Assembly: GCA_023284085.1 (NCBI GenBank)
Contig: JAKVHY010000041.1
Coordinates: 1-48,438 of the forward strand
Direction of reading: 5' to 3'
Source: Shewanella benthica
Lineage (GTDB): Bacteria; Pseudomonadota; Gammaproteobacteria; Enterobacterales; Shewanellaceae
Length of the DNA: 48,438 nucleotides
Below the pieces are notes generated by a model. That model was not told the DNA's origin. It saw nothing but the letters and a program-made list of their open reading frames with translations, and did not search any database. The position numbers and the translations under genes were made by a program. Below, one piece after another: positions 25,506 through 33,996 of this stretch; positions within the stretch are counted from its first letter, which is position 1; each line of letters begins with the position of its first letter.

Positions 25506-26996
25506 ATGACACACTCACCGAGTACGCCCCATTACCTGCGTTTAACGGAACACTTTCAGAAAATCGCCCACTTCGAACATCTTAGCGCCTTAGGTGATTG
25601 GGATCAGGCCACCATGATGCCTGTTGGCGGCAGCGAAGGTCGAGGTGCCGCTATGGCCGAACTGGCTCGGCATATTCATGAGCTAAAAACAGACTGTTTT
25701 ATCGAAACCAGTATCGAACAGGCTGAAGAGGAGCTACTCGATAGTCACCAAATGTCTAACCTCAGAGAGATCCGTTATCATTTCATGCAGGCCAATGTCG
25801 TTCCCGCCGATCTTGTTCAAGCTAAAACACAGCTAGCCTACCGCTGCGAACATGCTTGGCGTGTTCAGCGAGCCAATAATGACTGGCAAGGGTTCAAGCC
25901 TAACCTTGAAGCCCTGATGACCCTGGTAAAAGAAGAAGCTTCGATACGAGCACAGGCACAAAATTTAACGCCCTACGACGCCCTGTTAAATAAGTTTGAG
26001 CCGGGCATGACTACTAAACGCCTCGAGCATATTTTTGGCGATCTCAAATCCTGGCTACCCGGATTGATCGAGACAGTTCAAGGGCAACAAGCCAATGACA
26101 ATGAGATATCCTTGGCTAAATGTTCGGCCCGAAGTCAGGAGGCGCTGGGCCGGGATGTGATGACATATCTGGGGTTTGATTTCACCCAAGGTCGTTTAGA
26201 TGTCAGCAGCCACCCTTTCTGTGGCGGCGTACCCGGTGATATACGTTTAACCACACGTTACGATGAAGCAGATTTTACCAGCGGCTTAATGGGGATAGTC
26301 CACGAAACGGGACACGCAAGATATGAACAGGGACTCCCTAAAGAGTGGCGTGGTCAACCTGCCGGCGGTCATCGTTCCATGGCAATACATGAGAGTCAGA
26401 GCCTATTCTGTGAGATGCAGCTAGGTCGCGGCAAAGGTTTTCTCTCTCAGATCCAGCCCAAGATACGCAAGCACCTAAACAGCCAACTCACCATAAGTGA
26501 ATTAAATCACATCTATAGTCGAGTCAAACCAGGTTTAATACGCGTAGATGCCGATGAAGTCACTTATCCATGTCATATCCTATTGAGGTTTGAAGCCGAA
26601 AAAGGCTTAGTCGACGGTAGCTTAGACGTTGCTGACCTCCCCGAATTCTGGGCGGAGCAGATGAAATCACTGTTAGGCATAGATACCCGAGATGATTACC
26701 GTAATGGTTGCATGCAAGATATCCACTGGGCCGTGGGTGAGCTAGGTTACTTCCCCAGCTATACCTTGGGTGCCATGTACGCGGCGCAATTTAGATTCGC
26801 CATGGAGACAAGTTTGGGGCCAGTCGACGAACTGCTGGCCCAAGGTAACATAGCTCAGGTTTTCGATTGGCTCGACAAGAACATCTGGTCTCAGGGTTGC
26901 TTATTGACCACCGAAGAGCTAGTTAAACACGCCACAGGAGAGACTCTAAACCCTAAATTCTTTCGGCGTCATCTAGAGCAAAGATACCTAAAATAA
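25506..26996 (+). CDS. M32 family carboxypeptidase
   Basis: The 496-residue zinc enzyme has the M32 motif H266-E-T-G-H270 and the third ligand region A-I-H-E-S-Q-S (E296). It also shows the conserved D-W-D-Q-A-T-M-M-P near residue 31 and R-V-D-A-D-E-V-T-Y-P-x-H near 350. It removes C-terminal residues from peptides in the cytoplasm, with broad specificity. Length matches the family (about 500). AAGAG precedes the ATG. A GNAT gene follows on the same strand 37 bp downstream. Confidence 0.95.
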   Translation: MTHSPSTPHYLRLTEHFQKIAHFEHLSALGDWDQATMMPVGGSEGRGAAMAELARHIHELKTDCFIETSIEQAEEELLDSHQMSNLREIRYHFMQANVVPADLVQAKTQLAYRCEHAWRVQRANNDWQGFKPNLEALMTLVKEEASIRAQAQNLTPYDALLNKFEPGMTTKRLEHIFGDLKSWLPGLIETVQGQQANDNEISLAKCSARSQEALGRDVMTYLGFDFTQGRLDVSSHPFCGGVPGDIRLTTRYDEADFTSGLMGIVHETGHARYEQGLPKEWRGQPAGGHRSMAIHESQSLFCEMQLGRGKGFLSQIQPKIRKHLNSQLTISELNHIYSRVKPGLIRVDADEVTYPCHILLRFEAEKGLVDGSLDVADLPEFWAEQMKSLLGIDTRDDYRNGCMQDIHWAVGELGYFPSYTLGAMYAAQFRFAMETSLGPVDELLAQGNIAQVFDWLDKNIWSQGCLLTTEELVKHATGETLNPKFFRRHLEQRYLK

Positions 26997-27033
26997 CGTA
27001 TCATACGGGGATAAATTAGGCGGCCAGGGTAAA

Positions 27034-27516
27034 ATGATGCACCTGCGAAATATCGACTCCGGAGACTGGGCGAGTATCCTCTTGATTCAGGAGGAGTGTT
27101 ACCCTGAAATAGCGCCTGAGTCTCTGAGTGTGTTACAGAGTAAATGGCAATTATCCCCACAAAGCTGCTTCGTCATAGAGGCGGACAAACGCGTGGTTGG
27201 ATACTGCCTGGCACATCCCTGGACGCTCGGATCGCCCCCCTCACTGGAACAAGTGGTCAGCCAGGTTAAGCAAGCCGATACCTTGTATCTGCATGACATA
27301 GCCCTATCGGCAGACGCTCAGGGAAAAGGCGCCGGACGCGCCGTGTTCGAAAAGCTGGTAACATTGGCTCGGCAGCTCTCATTTAACAGTATCTCCTTAG
27401 TGGCCGTCCAAGGCGCGAGTAGTTACTGGAAAAAACAAGGCTTCGTGCTGCAGTCCATCGATAAAAATTTGGAAACTTATACTGCGGATGCCTGTTATAT
27501 GGTCTTGAAGCTATAG
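27034..27516 (+). CDS. GNAT family N-acetyltransferase
   Basis: The 160-residue protein shows the GNAT fold. The acetyl-CoA binding motif lies in D-I-A-L-S-A-D-A-Q-G-K-G-A-G-R-A (about 90-105), followed by a C-terminal W-K-K-Q-G-F stretch (about 131-136) typical of the family. The acceptor is unknown. It starts 37 bp after the carboxypeptidase stop and may be in one transcript with it. Confidence 0.88.
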   Translation: MMHLRNIDSGDWASILLIQEECYPEIAPESLSVLQSKWQLSPQSCFVIEADKRVVGYCLAHPWTLGSPPSLEQVVSQVKQADTLYLHDIALSADAQGKGAGRAVFEKLVTLARQLSFNSISLVAVQGASSYWKKQGFVLQSIDKNLETYTADACYMVLKL

Positions 27517-27592
27517 GCAATATAGCTGAAGTTTGACAAGCAGTAGCAAGAATAAATAAACACTTAGTACAAGAGAATCAATAGAGAAAATT

Positions 27593-27847
27593 ATGGCAGT
27601 AAGAGTAACGTACACATATAAGAAACAAGCGAAAGAGATCAACTTTGCTTACGACAAGCATCATGATATCCATGAGGCCATTGCCGCTGCAGAAGGCGTC
27701 GACCTTACCAGCTACCATATGATGGAGCAGCAAGTCGCCACGACATCGAAAGGCTCTGCAGCAGTCAGAGACTTCAGAGATAAAGAGTTCGCTCGTATGG
27801 GCTTTGGCGATATCTATTACATTAAAGATGACCCAAAAGCCAAATAG
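27593..27847 (+). CDS. Small conserved protein, DUF2960-like
   Basis: The 84-residue protein has an N-terminal V-R-V-T-Y-T-Y-K-K-Q-A-K-E-I opening and a C-terminal F-R-D-K-E-F-A-R-M-G-F-G-D-I motif. This is the pattern I recall for DUF2960, a small gammaproteobacterial family without known function. No signal or membrane segment. A weak GAGA ribosome site precedes the ATG. A heptamer repeat array lies directly behind it. Confidence 0.75.
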   Translation: MAVRVTYTYKKQAKEINFAYDKHHDIHEAIAAAEGVDLTSYHMMEQQVATTSKGSAAVRDFRDKEFARMGFGDIYYIKDDPKAK

Positions 27848-27853
27848 CCAAAG

Positions 27854-27895
27854 CTTAGAATCTTAGTCTTAGAACTTAGAACTTAGAACTTAGAA
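27854..27895 (+). repeat. Heptamer array, unit CTTAGAA
   Basis: Six 7-bp units, five of them exactly CTTAGAA and one degenerate, fill the short gap between the DUF2960-like and RDD genes. The same unit in reverse complement forms the array at 48360-48394. Confidence 0.9.
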
Positions 27896-27933
27896 CTAAC
27901 AACGACAAACTGAATGTGAGAGTGGACACAAAA

Positions 27934-28458
27934 ATGACCGAAAGCTCAATGCCAAACCGCGAACACGCTAACTTTCCTCGAGCGGGATTCTTTCGCCGCT
28001 GCGGCGCTGCCGCCTATGATCTTCTACTCGCGGTAGCCGTCTATATGATAGCCGGCGCCATAGGTTTTGGCGTGTTTACCGCCCTCACCTCTTCAGGCCT
28101 AATAGACATGGGGACCTATGAGCATGTATCAGATTTGCTCAATAGCGACTCGCTTTACAAGGGGATATACCAGCTCTGGATAGCCCTGTGTGTGGGTTTG
28201 TTTTACATCTCCTTCTGGAGCTATGGCGGTCAAACCTTAGGCATGCGCGCCTGGCGACTGAAGATCCAACACCCGAACGGCCAATGCCTGAGTATGATCA
28301 CAGCCTCGGCTCGCCTGGTATGGTCTCTGTTAGGAATTGGCAACCTGTGGATCTTGATCAACGGCGATAACCTTTCTTTGCAAGATATGATGACTAGCTC
28401 CGAAGTCGTAGTGCTGTCGAAAGAAGCCAACCAGATGCGTAACTGGCGCGGCGTTTAA
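27934..28458 (+). CDS. RDD family membrane protein
   Basis: The start is the ATG at 27934; a GTG 18 bp upstream is an alternative. The 174-residue protein has three membrane segments (about 32-54, 83-100, 128-145). The RDD signatures are R-A-G-F-F-R-R-C-G-A-A-A-Y-D (first conserved Arg and Asp before helix 1) and G-Q-T-L-G-M-R-A-W-R-L (about 102-112). RDD proteins are poorly understood; some act in ion exchange. It stands between two repeat arrays and has no evident terminator. Confidence 0.9.
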   Translation: MTESSMPNREHANFPRAGFFRRCGAAAYDLLLAVAVYMIAGAIGFGVFTALTSSGLIDMGTYEHVSDLLNSDSLYKGIYQLWIALCVGLFYISFWSYGGQTLGMRAWRLKIQHPNGQCLSMITASARLVWSLLGIGNLWILINGDNLSLQDMMTSSEVVVLSKEANQMRNWRGV

Positions 28459-28490
28459 CTGCAGCGATAAGCCAAATAAACAGCATAGAA

Positions 28491-28559
28491 AGTTGCGAGC
28501 CGCGAGCTAGTGCAAAGAATATTAGCTCGTTGCTCGTTGCTCGAAACTCGTAGCTCTAC
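28491..28559. repeat. Heptamer array, unit GCTCGTT, with inverted left arm
   Basis: Right arm: five 7-bp units from 28525 (GCTCGTT twice, GCTCGAA, ACTCGTA, GCTCTAC). The left arm at 28493-28508 (GCGAGCC, GCGAGCT) is the same unit inverted, so the two arms can pair as AGCTCG/CGAGCT around an A/T-rich loop. Confidence 0.75.
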
Positions 28560-28895
28560 ACTCAGCCTTCTTTCCGTTAGTTAGCTACAAGATAATCCGC
28601 CGATAACCGTCAATTTCAATCGTCTGTTTTAGCAACCGCATCCCTTCATGTACTAGCAGCCAAGCACTCGCAGCCATAGCTCTGAAACCTGTGTTGCCCC
28701 TCTTATCGCCCTTGATTCAAACGCAACGACCATAGCCAGCAATAACGGTTTGGATGATACTTCCGATAATGACTTAGGTGTATTTATACCAATCGGTATT
28801 AATGATGAGAAGTTCAGCGATCCGTTTTCAATCACTATAAGGTAAACAAGCAAAGTACCTAGAGCCTAGTGTCTAGTTTGCTTATCTAAAGGCAT

Positions 28896-28931
28896 AAAAA
28901 AATCCGCAGCTAAATTAGCTGCGGATTTTTT
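28896..28931. terminator. Terminator of nrfA (bidirectional form)
   Basis: AATCCGCAGCTA (28901-28912) and TAGCTGCGGATT (28916-28927) form a 12-bp stem with A and T runs on both sides, about 110 bp after the nrfA stop. Confidence 0.9.
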
Positions 28932-29037
28932 ATATTTAAAAGATGGATCAAGCGTTCCTAATCTGAACGCCATCTCTCTTTATAAGCGGGCTTAATCACT
29001 ACAGCCTAATATCTTTTAAACTGAGTAGAATAACTGC

Positions 29038-30438
29038 TTAGTAAGTCGCTTCACGCTTCTTAGCTTCTGCATCCCACTTAGGCAGTACAGTCTTCTTGAA
29101 CTCTGCTTTATCGGCATTCATCTTCTTCATATCCATGCCCATGGCAGCTTGTGCCTTAGCCTTGGTAGAAGTGTCAGGGTATGAGATAGGCTGTTTAACA
29201 CCTTTATTAGCAAGCAGGTGTGCCAGCTTAACACGAGCATCAGCCGCCTTATCTACCGCAGTACCTAAGATACGTAGGGCTTCAGCCGGAGCGTGAGCCG
29301 CAACACCGTGAGAGGCTGTCGCATAATCCCAGCGCCACTGTGAATGACGAATATCGGTAAGAATTGGCTTCATCTCGGCTTCAGTAGCACCGGCTTCCCA
29401 AGCTGCACCAGCCTCGAAGTGTGCCTTAACCAATTGACCTTCCGCTGCCATCTTAAGTTCTTGAACTTTCGCCTTGCGCTGATTAGTCAGGTCGACCATG
29501 AACTCTTTGCTCTGTTCATGACAAGAACCACAAGTTTCTTCGAAGCGATCGAATGGGTTACCCACCTTGTGATCGGTATACTTACGGCCTTCGGCATTTT
29601 TGACTCTAGGCATGTGACAGTCTGTACAACTTACATTGTTCTGTCCATGTACGCCAAGCTTCCAAGTTTCATAACCAGGATGCTGTGCTTTGAGCATAGG
29701 TGTCTTAGAGATCTTGTGAGTCCAATCTGAAAACTGGATCCCATCGTAATAGGCTTCTGCAGCATCTACGGTAATGCCTTGATCCCAAGGGAACTTAACA
29801 AAACCTTTCTTATCTTTAGTCTTCTCGAAGTAGTATTCGACATGACATTGGCCACAGACCATAGACTGCTTATCTTTACGAGAAGCTTCATCGAATGGTG
29901 TACCAATTGCTTCCATGGCGCGCACGGCGAAAGGACGAGAGATACGTAGCTTAGACTTACCGCTCACGTGACAATCACTACAACCGATAGTGTTGACGAT
30001 TTCAGCGCCGCCTTTATACCACTTACCCGTGAAGTAACCGTCTTCCCCCTGCTCCTCGATCATGCGAGGTACATCCGGTCCCTTACAGCTCCAACATGCC
30101 ATAGGCATTGGGCCATCTTCATCTGACTTAGGTGCGCCGGTACGCAGTGTGTTACGTAAATCAGTTACCGCGTAGATATGGCCACGAGCCTTGTTATAAT
30201 CTTTAGCGAAACCATAACCTGCCCACAAAACGACTAGATTCGGATCAGCTTCCAGTGCATCGACAATCTCAGAGCTCTCAGAAGTCTCATGCCAGCTGTT
30301 GTACTGCTTAGAAAACTTATCTTTATATACTTCGCTTCTAGGCTCAGTTTTATTATCTGCCATCACGCCGGAAGCCATCAGGCTCCCTGCAACCATTGCA
30401 CTTAGTACAAAGGATTTTTTAGTTAATGTTCTCACCAT
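29038..30438 (-). CDS. nrfA: Ammonia-forming cytochrome c nitrite reductase NrfA
   Basis: This 466-residue periplasmic pentaheme enzyme reduces nitrite to ammonium with six electrons. A Sec signal (about 1-27) is followed by the catalytic heme motif C-W-S-C-K (115-119), unique to NrfA, and four C-x-x-C-H motifs at 153-157, 195-199, 271-275 and 303-307. G-V-H-G-Q-N-N (about 262-268) supplies active-site residues. Length fits the family. It is divergent from narQ-narP, and the shared upstream region has a NarP-type heptamer pair and an FNR/CRP-like site. No nrfBCD genes are adjacent, as in other Shewanella, where CymA donates electrons. Confidence 0.97.
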   Translation of the reverse strand: MVRTLTKKSFVLSAMVAGSLMASGVMADNKTEPRSEVYKDKFSKQYNSWHETSESSEIVDALEADPNLVVLWAGYGFAKDYNKARGHIYAVTDLRNTLRTGAPKSDEDGPMPMACWSCKGPDVPRMIEEQGEDGYFTGKWYKGGAEIVNTIGCSDCHVSGKSKLRISRPFAVRAMEAIGTPFDEASRKDKQSMVCGQCHVEYYFEKTKDKKGFVKFPWDQGITVDAAEAYYDGIQFSDWTHKISKTPMLKAQHPGYETWKLGVHGQNNVSCTDCHMPRVKNAEGRKYTDHKVGNPFDRFEETCGSCHEQSKEFMVDLTNQRKAKVQELKMAAEGQLVKAHFEAGAAWEAGATEAEMKPILTDIRHSQWRWDYATASHGVAAHAPAEALRILGTAVDKAADARVKLAHLLANKGVKQPISYPDTSTKAKAQAAMGMDMKKMNADKAEFKKTVLPKWDAEAKKREATY

Positions 30439-30523
30439 CTCATCTCCGTGTTACTTTTATAATAGTCTTAATAACCACATCATCTCCAAGGCCAAAGTTA
30501 GACCCTTAACCTCTTTTTAAATA

Positions 30524-30539
30524 TACCCCTAAGTGAGTA
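30524..30539. promoter_or_regulatory. NarP-type 7-2-7 heptamer pair
   Basis: TACCCCT-AA-GTGAGTA is an inverted pair of NarL/NarP heptamers (consensus TACYYMT) with the 2-bp gap that NarP prefers. It lies about 85 bp upstream of nrfA and 145 bp upstream of narQ. Confidence 0.65.
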
Positions 30540-30552
30540 TCCGGTGTAAAGT

Positions 30553-30566
30553 TTGCGGTAGATCAA
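30553..30566. promoter_or_regulatory. FNR/CRP-like site between nrfA and narQ
   Basis: TTGCGGTAGATCAA has one good half-site (ATCAA) and one weak half (TTGCG) with the correct 4-bp spacing. In Shewanella, CRP and FNR-like proteins both act on anaerobic respiration genes, so either could bind. Confidence 0.45.
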
Positions 30567-30684
30567 AATGTAAACGTGTTGTTGTTCACACTTTTGCCAA
30601 TTTGTTAACAGGCTTAAGTGGGAACTAAATTAGAACGAGTCTAACGAATAGACTATTCAAAATAATTTAGCGAGTTTTTAACTA

Positions 30685-32388
30685 ATGAAAAAAGGCAGTT
30701 TAACGTCGACCATTTTGGGTCTAATGTTAACTTTAATATTATTATCGAGTGGTCTGGCGACCTTCGCCATCATCAACTTAGCCTACAGTCTTGGCGATGC
30801 CAGGGCCATCAACGCATCCGGCTCTCTGCGAATGCAGAGCTATCGTTTAATGTTCTATGCAAACTCAGGTAGCAAAAATTCCTTACAGAAGATAGAAGAA
30901 TTTGAAAATACGCTATATTCAGATGCACTTAAACGTTCACTCGACTGGAAAACCCCCGACGAGCTCACAGGGCAATATCTTCTGGTTATTCACAAATGGA
31001 AGGTGATGAGATCATATATCGAGGAGGAGAATTCACGCCTCTACGCCGCGGCACTGAAAGACTTTGTCGATACTATCGATCTATTGGTGCTGGAAACTGA
31101 GCACTACGCCGCATTCAAATTAAAATTGTTAGCCGTGAGTCAAATTATCGGGCTGACCTTAATGTTGTTTATCGCTTTCATCGCGGTACGTTTCACCAAA
31201 CGAAAAGTGGTCGCGCCCCTCAATCAGTTAATGGAATCAGCCAATACCATCTCCAAAGGGAATTTCGATGTGGAGATGCCTAAATCTGAGTATATTGAAC
31301 TCAGCGCCTTAAGTAATGCATTCCAATCTACGGCCAAAGAGCTGTCGACCCTCTACCGAGACCTGGAGAGTCAGGTAAAAGACAAAACATTAGCCCTGAC
31401 GCGCAGTAATAACGAGTTAACCCTCTTGTACGATAACTTGGTCATGCTCCATTCGGGTAAGCTCGAAATTAGCAGCTTGAAAACCGCACTTAACCAACTA
31501 AGAGCCCATGAACCTGAGACATTTCTTCGTCTGGTGATAGTACAAGACAATGAAGAAGAATTAGTCATAGAGGCCGACGGCGGTTGGCCTCTTAAAACGA
31601 ATATCCAGACCCATTTCCCGCTTAAGTTTGAATCCAATGAGCTGGGTTACTTAGAGGCTAACTCCAGCGCGGAGCCCAATTATCAACTGTTCGAAAATTT
31701 TGCCATCATGTTGGCTCGCTCGATCGTCATCTATAATGCCGGAGAGCAGAGACAACAACTCGCACTCATGGAGGAACGAGGCGTCATAGCCAGGGAGTTG
31801 CATGACTCCTTGGGTCAAATCCTCTCCTTCTTAAAGATCCAAGTCAGCCTGCTGTCTAAAGGGCTGGACAGTGCTTGCCGCAGCCCCCAGGTCGAACAGC
31901 AGCTATCTGAAATCAACGAAGGCGTAAACACCGCCTATGTGCAATTACGAGAACTCTTATCGACCTTTAGGCTGACCGTCAAAGATCCAAACTTGCACCA
32001 CGCCATCGAAGCCATGTTAGAGCAGCTTAAAAGCCAATCCGACGCTGACATTAGCTTAGATTATAAATTGCCCATGCAACTGCTCGGCGCCCATCAACAT
32101 ATCCATGTGTTGCAATTAACCCGAGAAGCGACGGTTAACGCCATCAAGCATGCCCAAGCAGATCAAATTAACATTCGATGTTTTAAAGACTCAGATACCC
32201 ATGTCACCATCACCATCAGTGATAATGGTGTCGGCATAGATAGGGTTAAAATGCGTGATCAGCATTTCGGCATAGGCATTATGCATGAGCGTGCGAGCCG
32301 CTTATCGGGTATAGTGGAGCTCAGCGGCAATCCCGAAGGGGGAACGACAGTAACACTGACTTTCCCTCCTGAGCAGGAACCAGCCTAG
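30685..32388 (+). CDS. narQ: Nitrate/nitrite sensor histidine kinase NarQ
   Basis: This 567-residue inner-membrane sensor has helix 1 (about 8-33), a periplasmic four-helix sensor with the nitrate-binding P-box S-G-S-L-R-M-Q-S-Y-R (45-54; R49 and R54), helix 2 (about 148-169), a HAMP linker, a GAF-like central region and a HisKA_3 kinase core. The phospho-acceptor is H373 in A-R-E-L-H-D-S-L-G-Q; the ATPase domain shows N-A-I-K-H-A and D-N-G-V-G-I-D. It phosphorylates NarP, encoded 79 bp downstream. Divergent from nrfA. Confidence 0.95.
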   Translation: MKKGSLTSTILGLMLTLILLSSGLATFAIINLAYSLGDARAINASGSLRMQSYRLMFYANSGSKNSLQKIEEFENTLYSDALKRSLDWKTPDELTGQYLLVIHKWKVMRSYIEEENSRLYAAALKDFVDTIDLLVLETEHYAAFKLKLLAVSQIIGLTLMLFIAFIAVRFTKRKVVAPLNQLMESANTISKGNFDVEMPKSEYIELSALSNAFQSTAKELSTLYRDLESQVKDKTLALTRSNNELTLLYDNLVMLHSGKLEISSLKTALNQLRAHEPETFLRLVIVQDNEEELVIEADGGWPLKTNIQTHFPLKFESNELGYLEANSSAEPNYQLFENFAIMLARSIVIYNAGEQRQQLALMEERGVIARELHDSLGQILSFLKIQVSLLSKGLDSACRSPQVEQQLSEINEGVNTAYVQLRELLSTFRLTVKDPNLHHAIEAMLEQLKSQSDADISLDYKLPMQLLGAHQHIHVLQLTREATVNAIKHAQADQINIRCFKDSDTHVTITISDNGVGIDRVKMRDQHFGIGIMHERASRLSGIVELSGNPEGGTTVTLTFPPEQEPA

Positions 32389-32467
32389 ATAAATGATTAA
32401 CTTAATATTTTGCTTTGTATTCAATACAAGGCATAAGAAAACACCCTTGCAGGAGGCGCTTTAAAAA

Positions 32468-33097
32468 ATGGGTAAACCTTACTCAGTGCTCGTTGTCGAT
32501 GATCACCCGCTATTACGTCGCGGTATTTGCCAATTAATCACTTCTGACTCAGATTTCACCCTCTTTGGTGAGGCGGGGAGTGGGTTAGATGCCCTGTCGG
32601 CTATCGAGGAAAATGAGCCTGATATCGTGCTACTCGATCTCAATATGAAAGGCATGACTGGATTAGATACCTTAAACGGTCTACGTCAGGAAGGAGTCAC
32701 CTCCCGCATCGTTATACTCACGGTTTCCGATGCCAAGCAAGATGTCATTCGTCTGGTTAAAGCCGGTGCCGATGGTTATCTATTGAAAGATACAGAGCCT
32801 GACCTCCTGTTAGAGAAACTCAAGCAAGCCATGCAGGGGCATAGAGTGATCAGCGAGTCGGTCGAGGACTACCTCTATGAGCTCAAAGATGCAACCGATG
32901 AGCAGGACTGGATCGATAACTTGACCCCAAGAGAGTTACAGATCTTGCAACTCGTGGCCCAGGGAATGAGTAATCGTACTATCTCGGAGCAATTGCATAT
33001 CAGCGAAGGCACGGTCAAAGTTCACGTGAAGAATCTACTGAGAAAGGCCAGCGCCAAATCGAGAACCGAGATGGCGGTTCGATATCTCAATCAGTAA
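32468..33097 (+). CDS. narP: Nitrate/nitrite response regulator NarP
   Basis: The 209-residue regulator has a receiver domain (about 1-125) with D11/D12 and phospho-acceptor D57, and a LuxR-type helix-turn-helix (about 150-205, T-P-R-E-L-Q-I-L and G-T-V-K-V-H-V-K-N-L). It should bind heptamer pairs such as the one at 30524 to control nrfA. AGGAGG lies about 12 nt upstream of the ATG. It forms a unit with narQ and ends at the terminator at 33121. Confidence 0.95.
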   Translation: MGKPYSVLVVDDHPLLRRGICQLITSDSDFTLFGEAGSGLDALSAIEENEPDIVLLDLNMKGMTGLDTLNGLRQEGVTSRIVILTVSDAKQDVIRLVKAGADGYLLKDTEPDLLLEKLKQAMQGHRVISESVEDYLYELKDATDEQDWIDNLTPRELQILQLVAQGMSNRTISEQLHISEGTVKVHVKNLLRKASAKSRTEMAVRYLNQ

Positions 33098-33120
33098 ACA
33101 GAGATCGCAGCTTAATTAAC

Positions 33121-33145
33121 AAAGGCAGCCTATGGCTGCCTTTTC
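33121..33145. terminator. Terminator between narP and yacL
   Basis: AAAGGCAGCC-TAT-GGCTGCCTTT is a 10-bp stem with a 3-nt loop and a T run, 24 bp after narP. It can also serve the convergent yacL gene. Confidence 0.88.
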
Positions 33146-33188
33146 TATGGGTGACTCTATCTAATCGATTGGTATAAGGAGAAAGCCT

Positions 33189-33563
33189 CTAACGAGTCTC
33201 GTCGAGAAACTCTCGCCAGCTCAATAATGCCGACTGAAAATCTTCTAAACCACAAAAGGCCTCAGATTCACCGTTATAAAGTGACATGTCATCTTCAAAT
33301 TCATGATCTAAGCCATCGTCTAATTCGTTGGCAAACACCCTGACCTCTTCACTGTCCAGCTCCAGTGATAGCGCCTTACCTAGCCAGCGCTTTTGGGTAA
33401 GTGAACCCACTTGTAACTGTTCTATTATCTGACTGAGCGCCTTGAACTTATCTTTGCACTCACCCAACTCCTCGACGAACCAGAAACCTAACACCTCGTG
33501 ATCCATACTAAAATTCGCAATCACAGTGCCTGTCATGGTATTACGCCGAAACTCATATTCCAT
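33189..33563 (-). CDS. yacL: YacL family protein (UPF0231)
   Basis: The 124-residue acidic protein begins M-E-Y-E-F-R-R, the opening of the YacL family, so I take the first ATG; a second Met 9 residues on is less likely. Conserved points are H-E-V-x-G-x-W-F near residue 30 and the C-terminal C-G-x-E-D-F near 107. Length equals E. coli YacL. It is cytoplasmic with unknown function. It is convergent to narP and followed by the shared terminator. Confidence 0.9.
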   Translation of the reverse strand: MEYEFRRNTMTGTVIANFSMDHEVLGFWFVEELGECKDKFKALSQIIEQLQVGSLTQKRWLGKALSLELDSEEVRVFANELDDGLDHEFEDDMSLYNGESEAFCGLEDFQSALLSWREFLDETR

Positions 33564-33622
33564 ACTAAAACCTATTACTCAAAAATTTAACCGTATCTCT
33601 CCGGTAATTTTACCCTAAAATA

Positions 33623-33889
33623 ATACCAATTCCATTAAATTTATGATCAATTCAGAGCTCTCTCAGAGCTTTTGATTCAAGGCGCATTGTTGAGGAAATG
33701 GTTATTCCCTTTTAAGGCAATGCAACGCGGAAGTGGAAGTTCTGAGAGGCTCACGTAGTGCGGGTTTAAAAACACTTTATGCTGCGTAAGTGGCTTTCGA
33801 TATAGAATAACTATTAGCTTCAATCCCCTTACTTGCCTACAGCATTTTTAACTCCCGCTGAATGATCAATTACTTAATGGAACTGGTAT
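33623..33889. mobile_element. MITE-like element with about 30-bp terminal inverted repeats
   Basis: This 267-bp non-coding element starts ATACCAATTCCATTAA and ends with its inverse TTAATGGAACTGGTAT. The match extends inward with TGATCAATTCAG against CTGAATGATCA, giving about 30 bp of inverted ends with few mismatches. It has no transposase and sits between yacL and the fkpA terminator. Elements with these ends are common in Shewanella. Target duplication, if any, is only 2 bp and cannot be confirmed. Confidence 0.8.
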
Positions 33890-33937
33890 CAATCTCTATG
33901 TGTAACTCATGCTTCACTAACCCTAAATATCAGGCAA

Positions 33938-33962
33938 TAAAAAGGACGCCTAAGCGTCCATT
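33938..33962 (-). terminator. Terminator of fkpA
   Basis: GGACGC (33944-33949), loop CTAA, GCGTCC (33954-33959); the A run on the left is a U run on the minus strand. It lies 35-60 bp after the fkpA stop. Confidence 0.85.
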
Positions 33963-33996
33963 TTGTCAATCTCGACTCACTTAAAATAAGTGAGAA

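Larger units (their letters stand above)
28459..29037. other. 579-bp gap with repeats and terminator
   Basis: No credible gene is visible. It holds the inverted/tandem GCTCGTT repeats (28491-28559), a lone ATACC-AATC-GGTAT hairpin (28786-28799) that resembles the end of the MITE at 33623, and the nrfA terminator. Confidence 0.6.

Noticed and set aside
28653..28853. 66-codon frame, minus strand, in the gap before nrfA
   Set aside because: No ribosome site, family or neighbour support.
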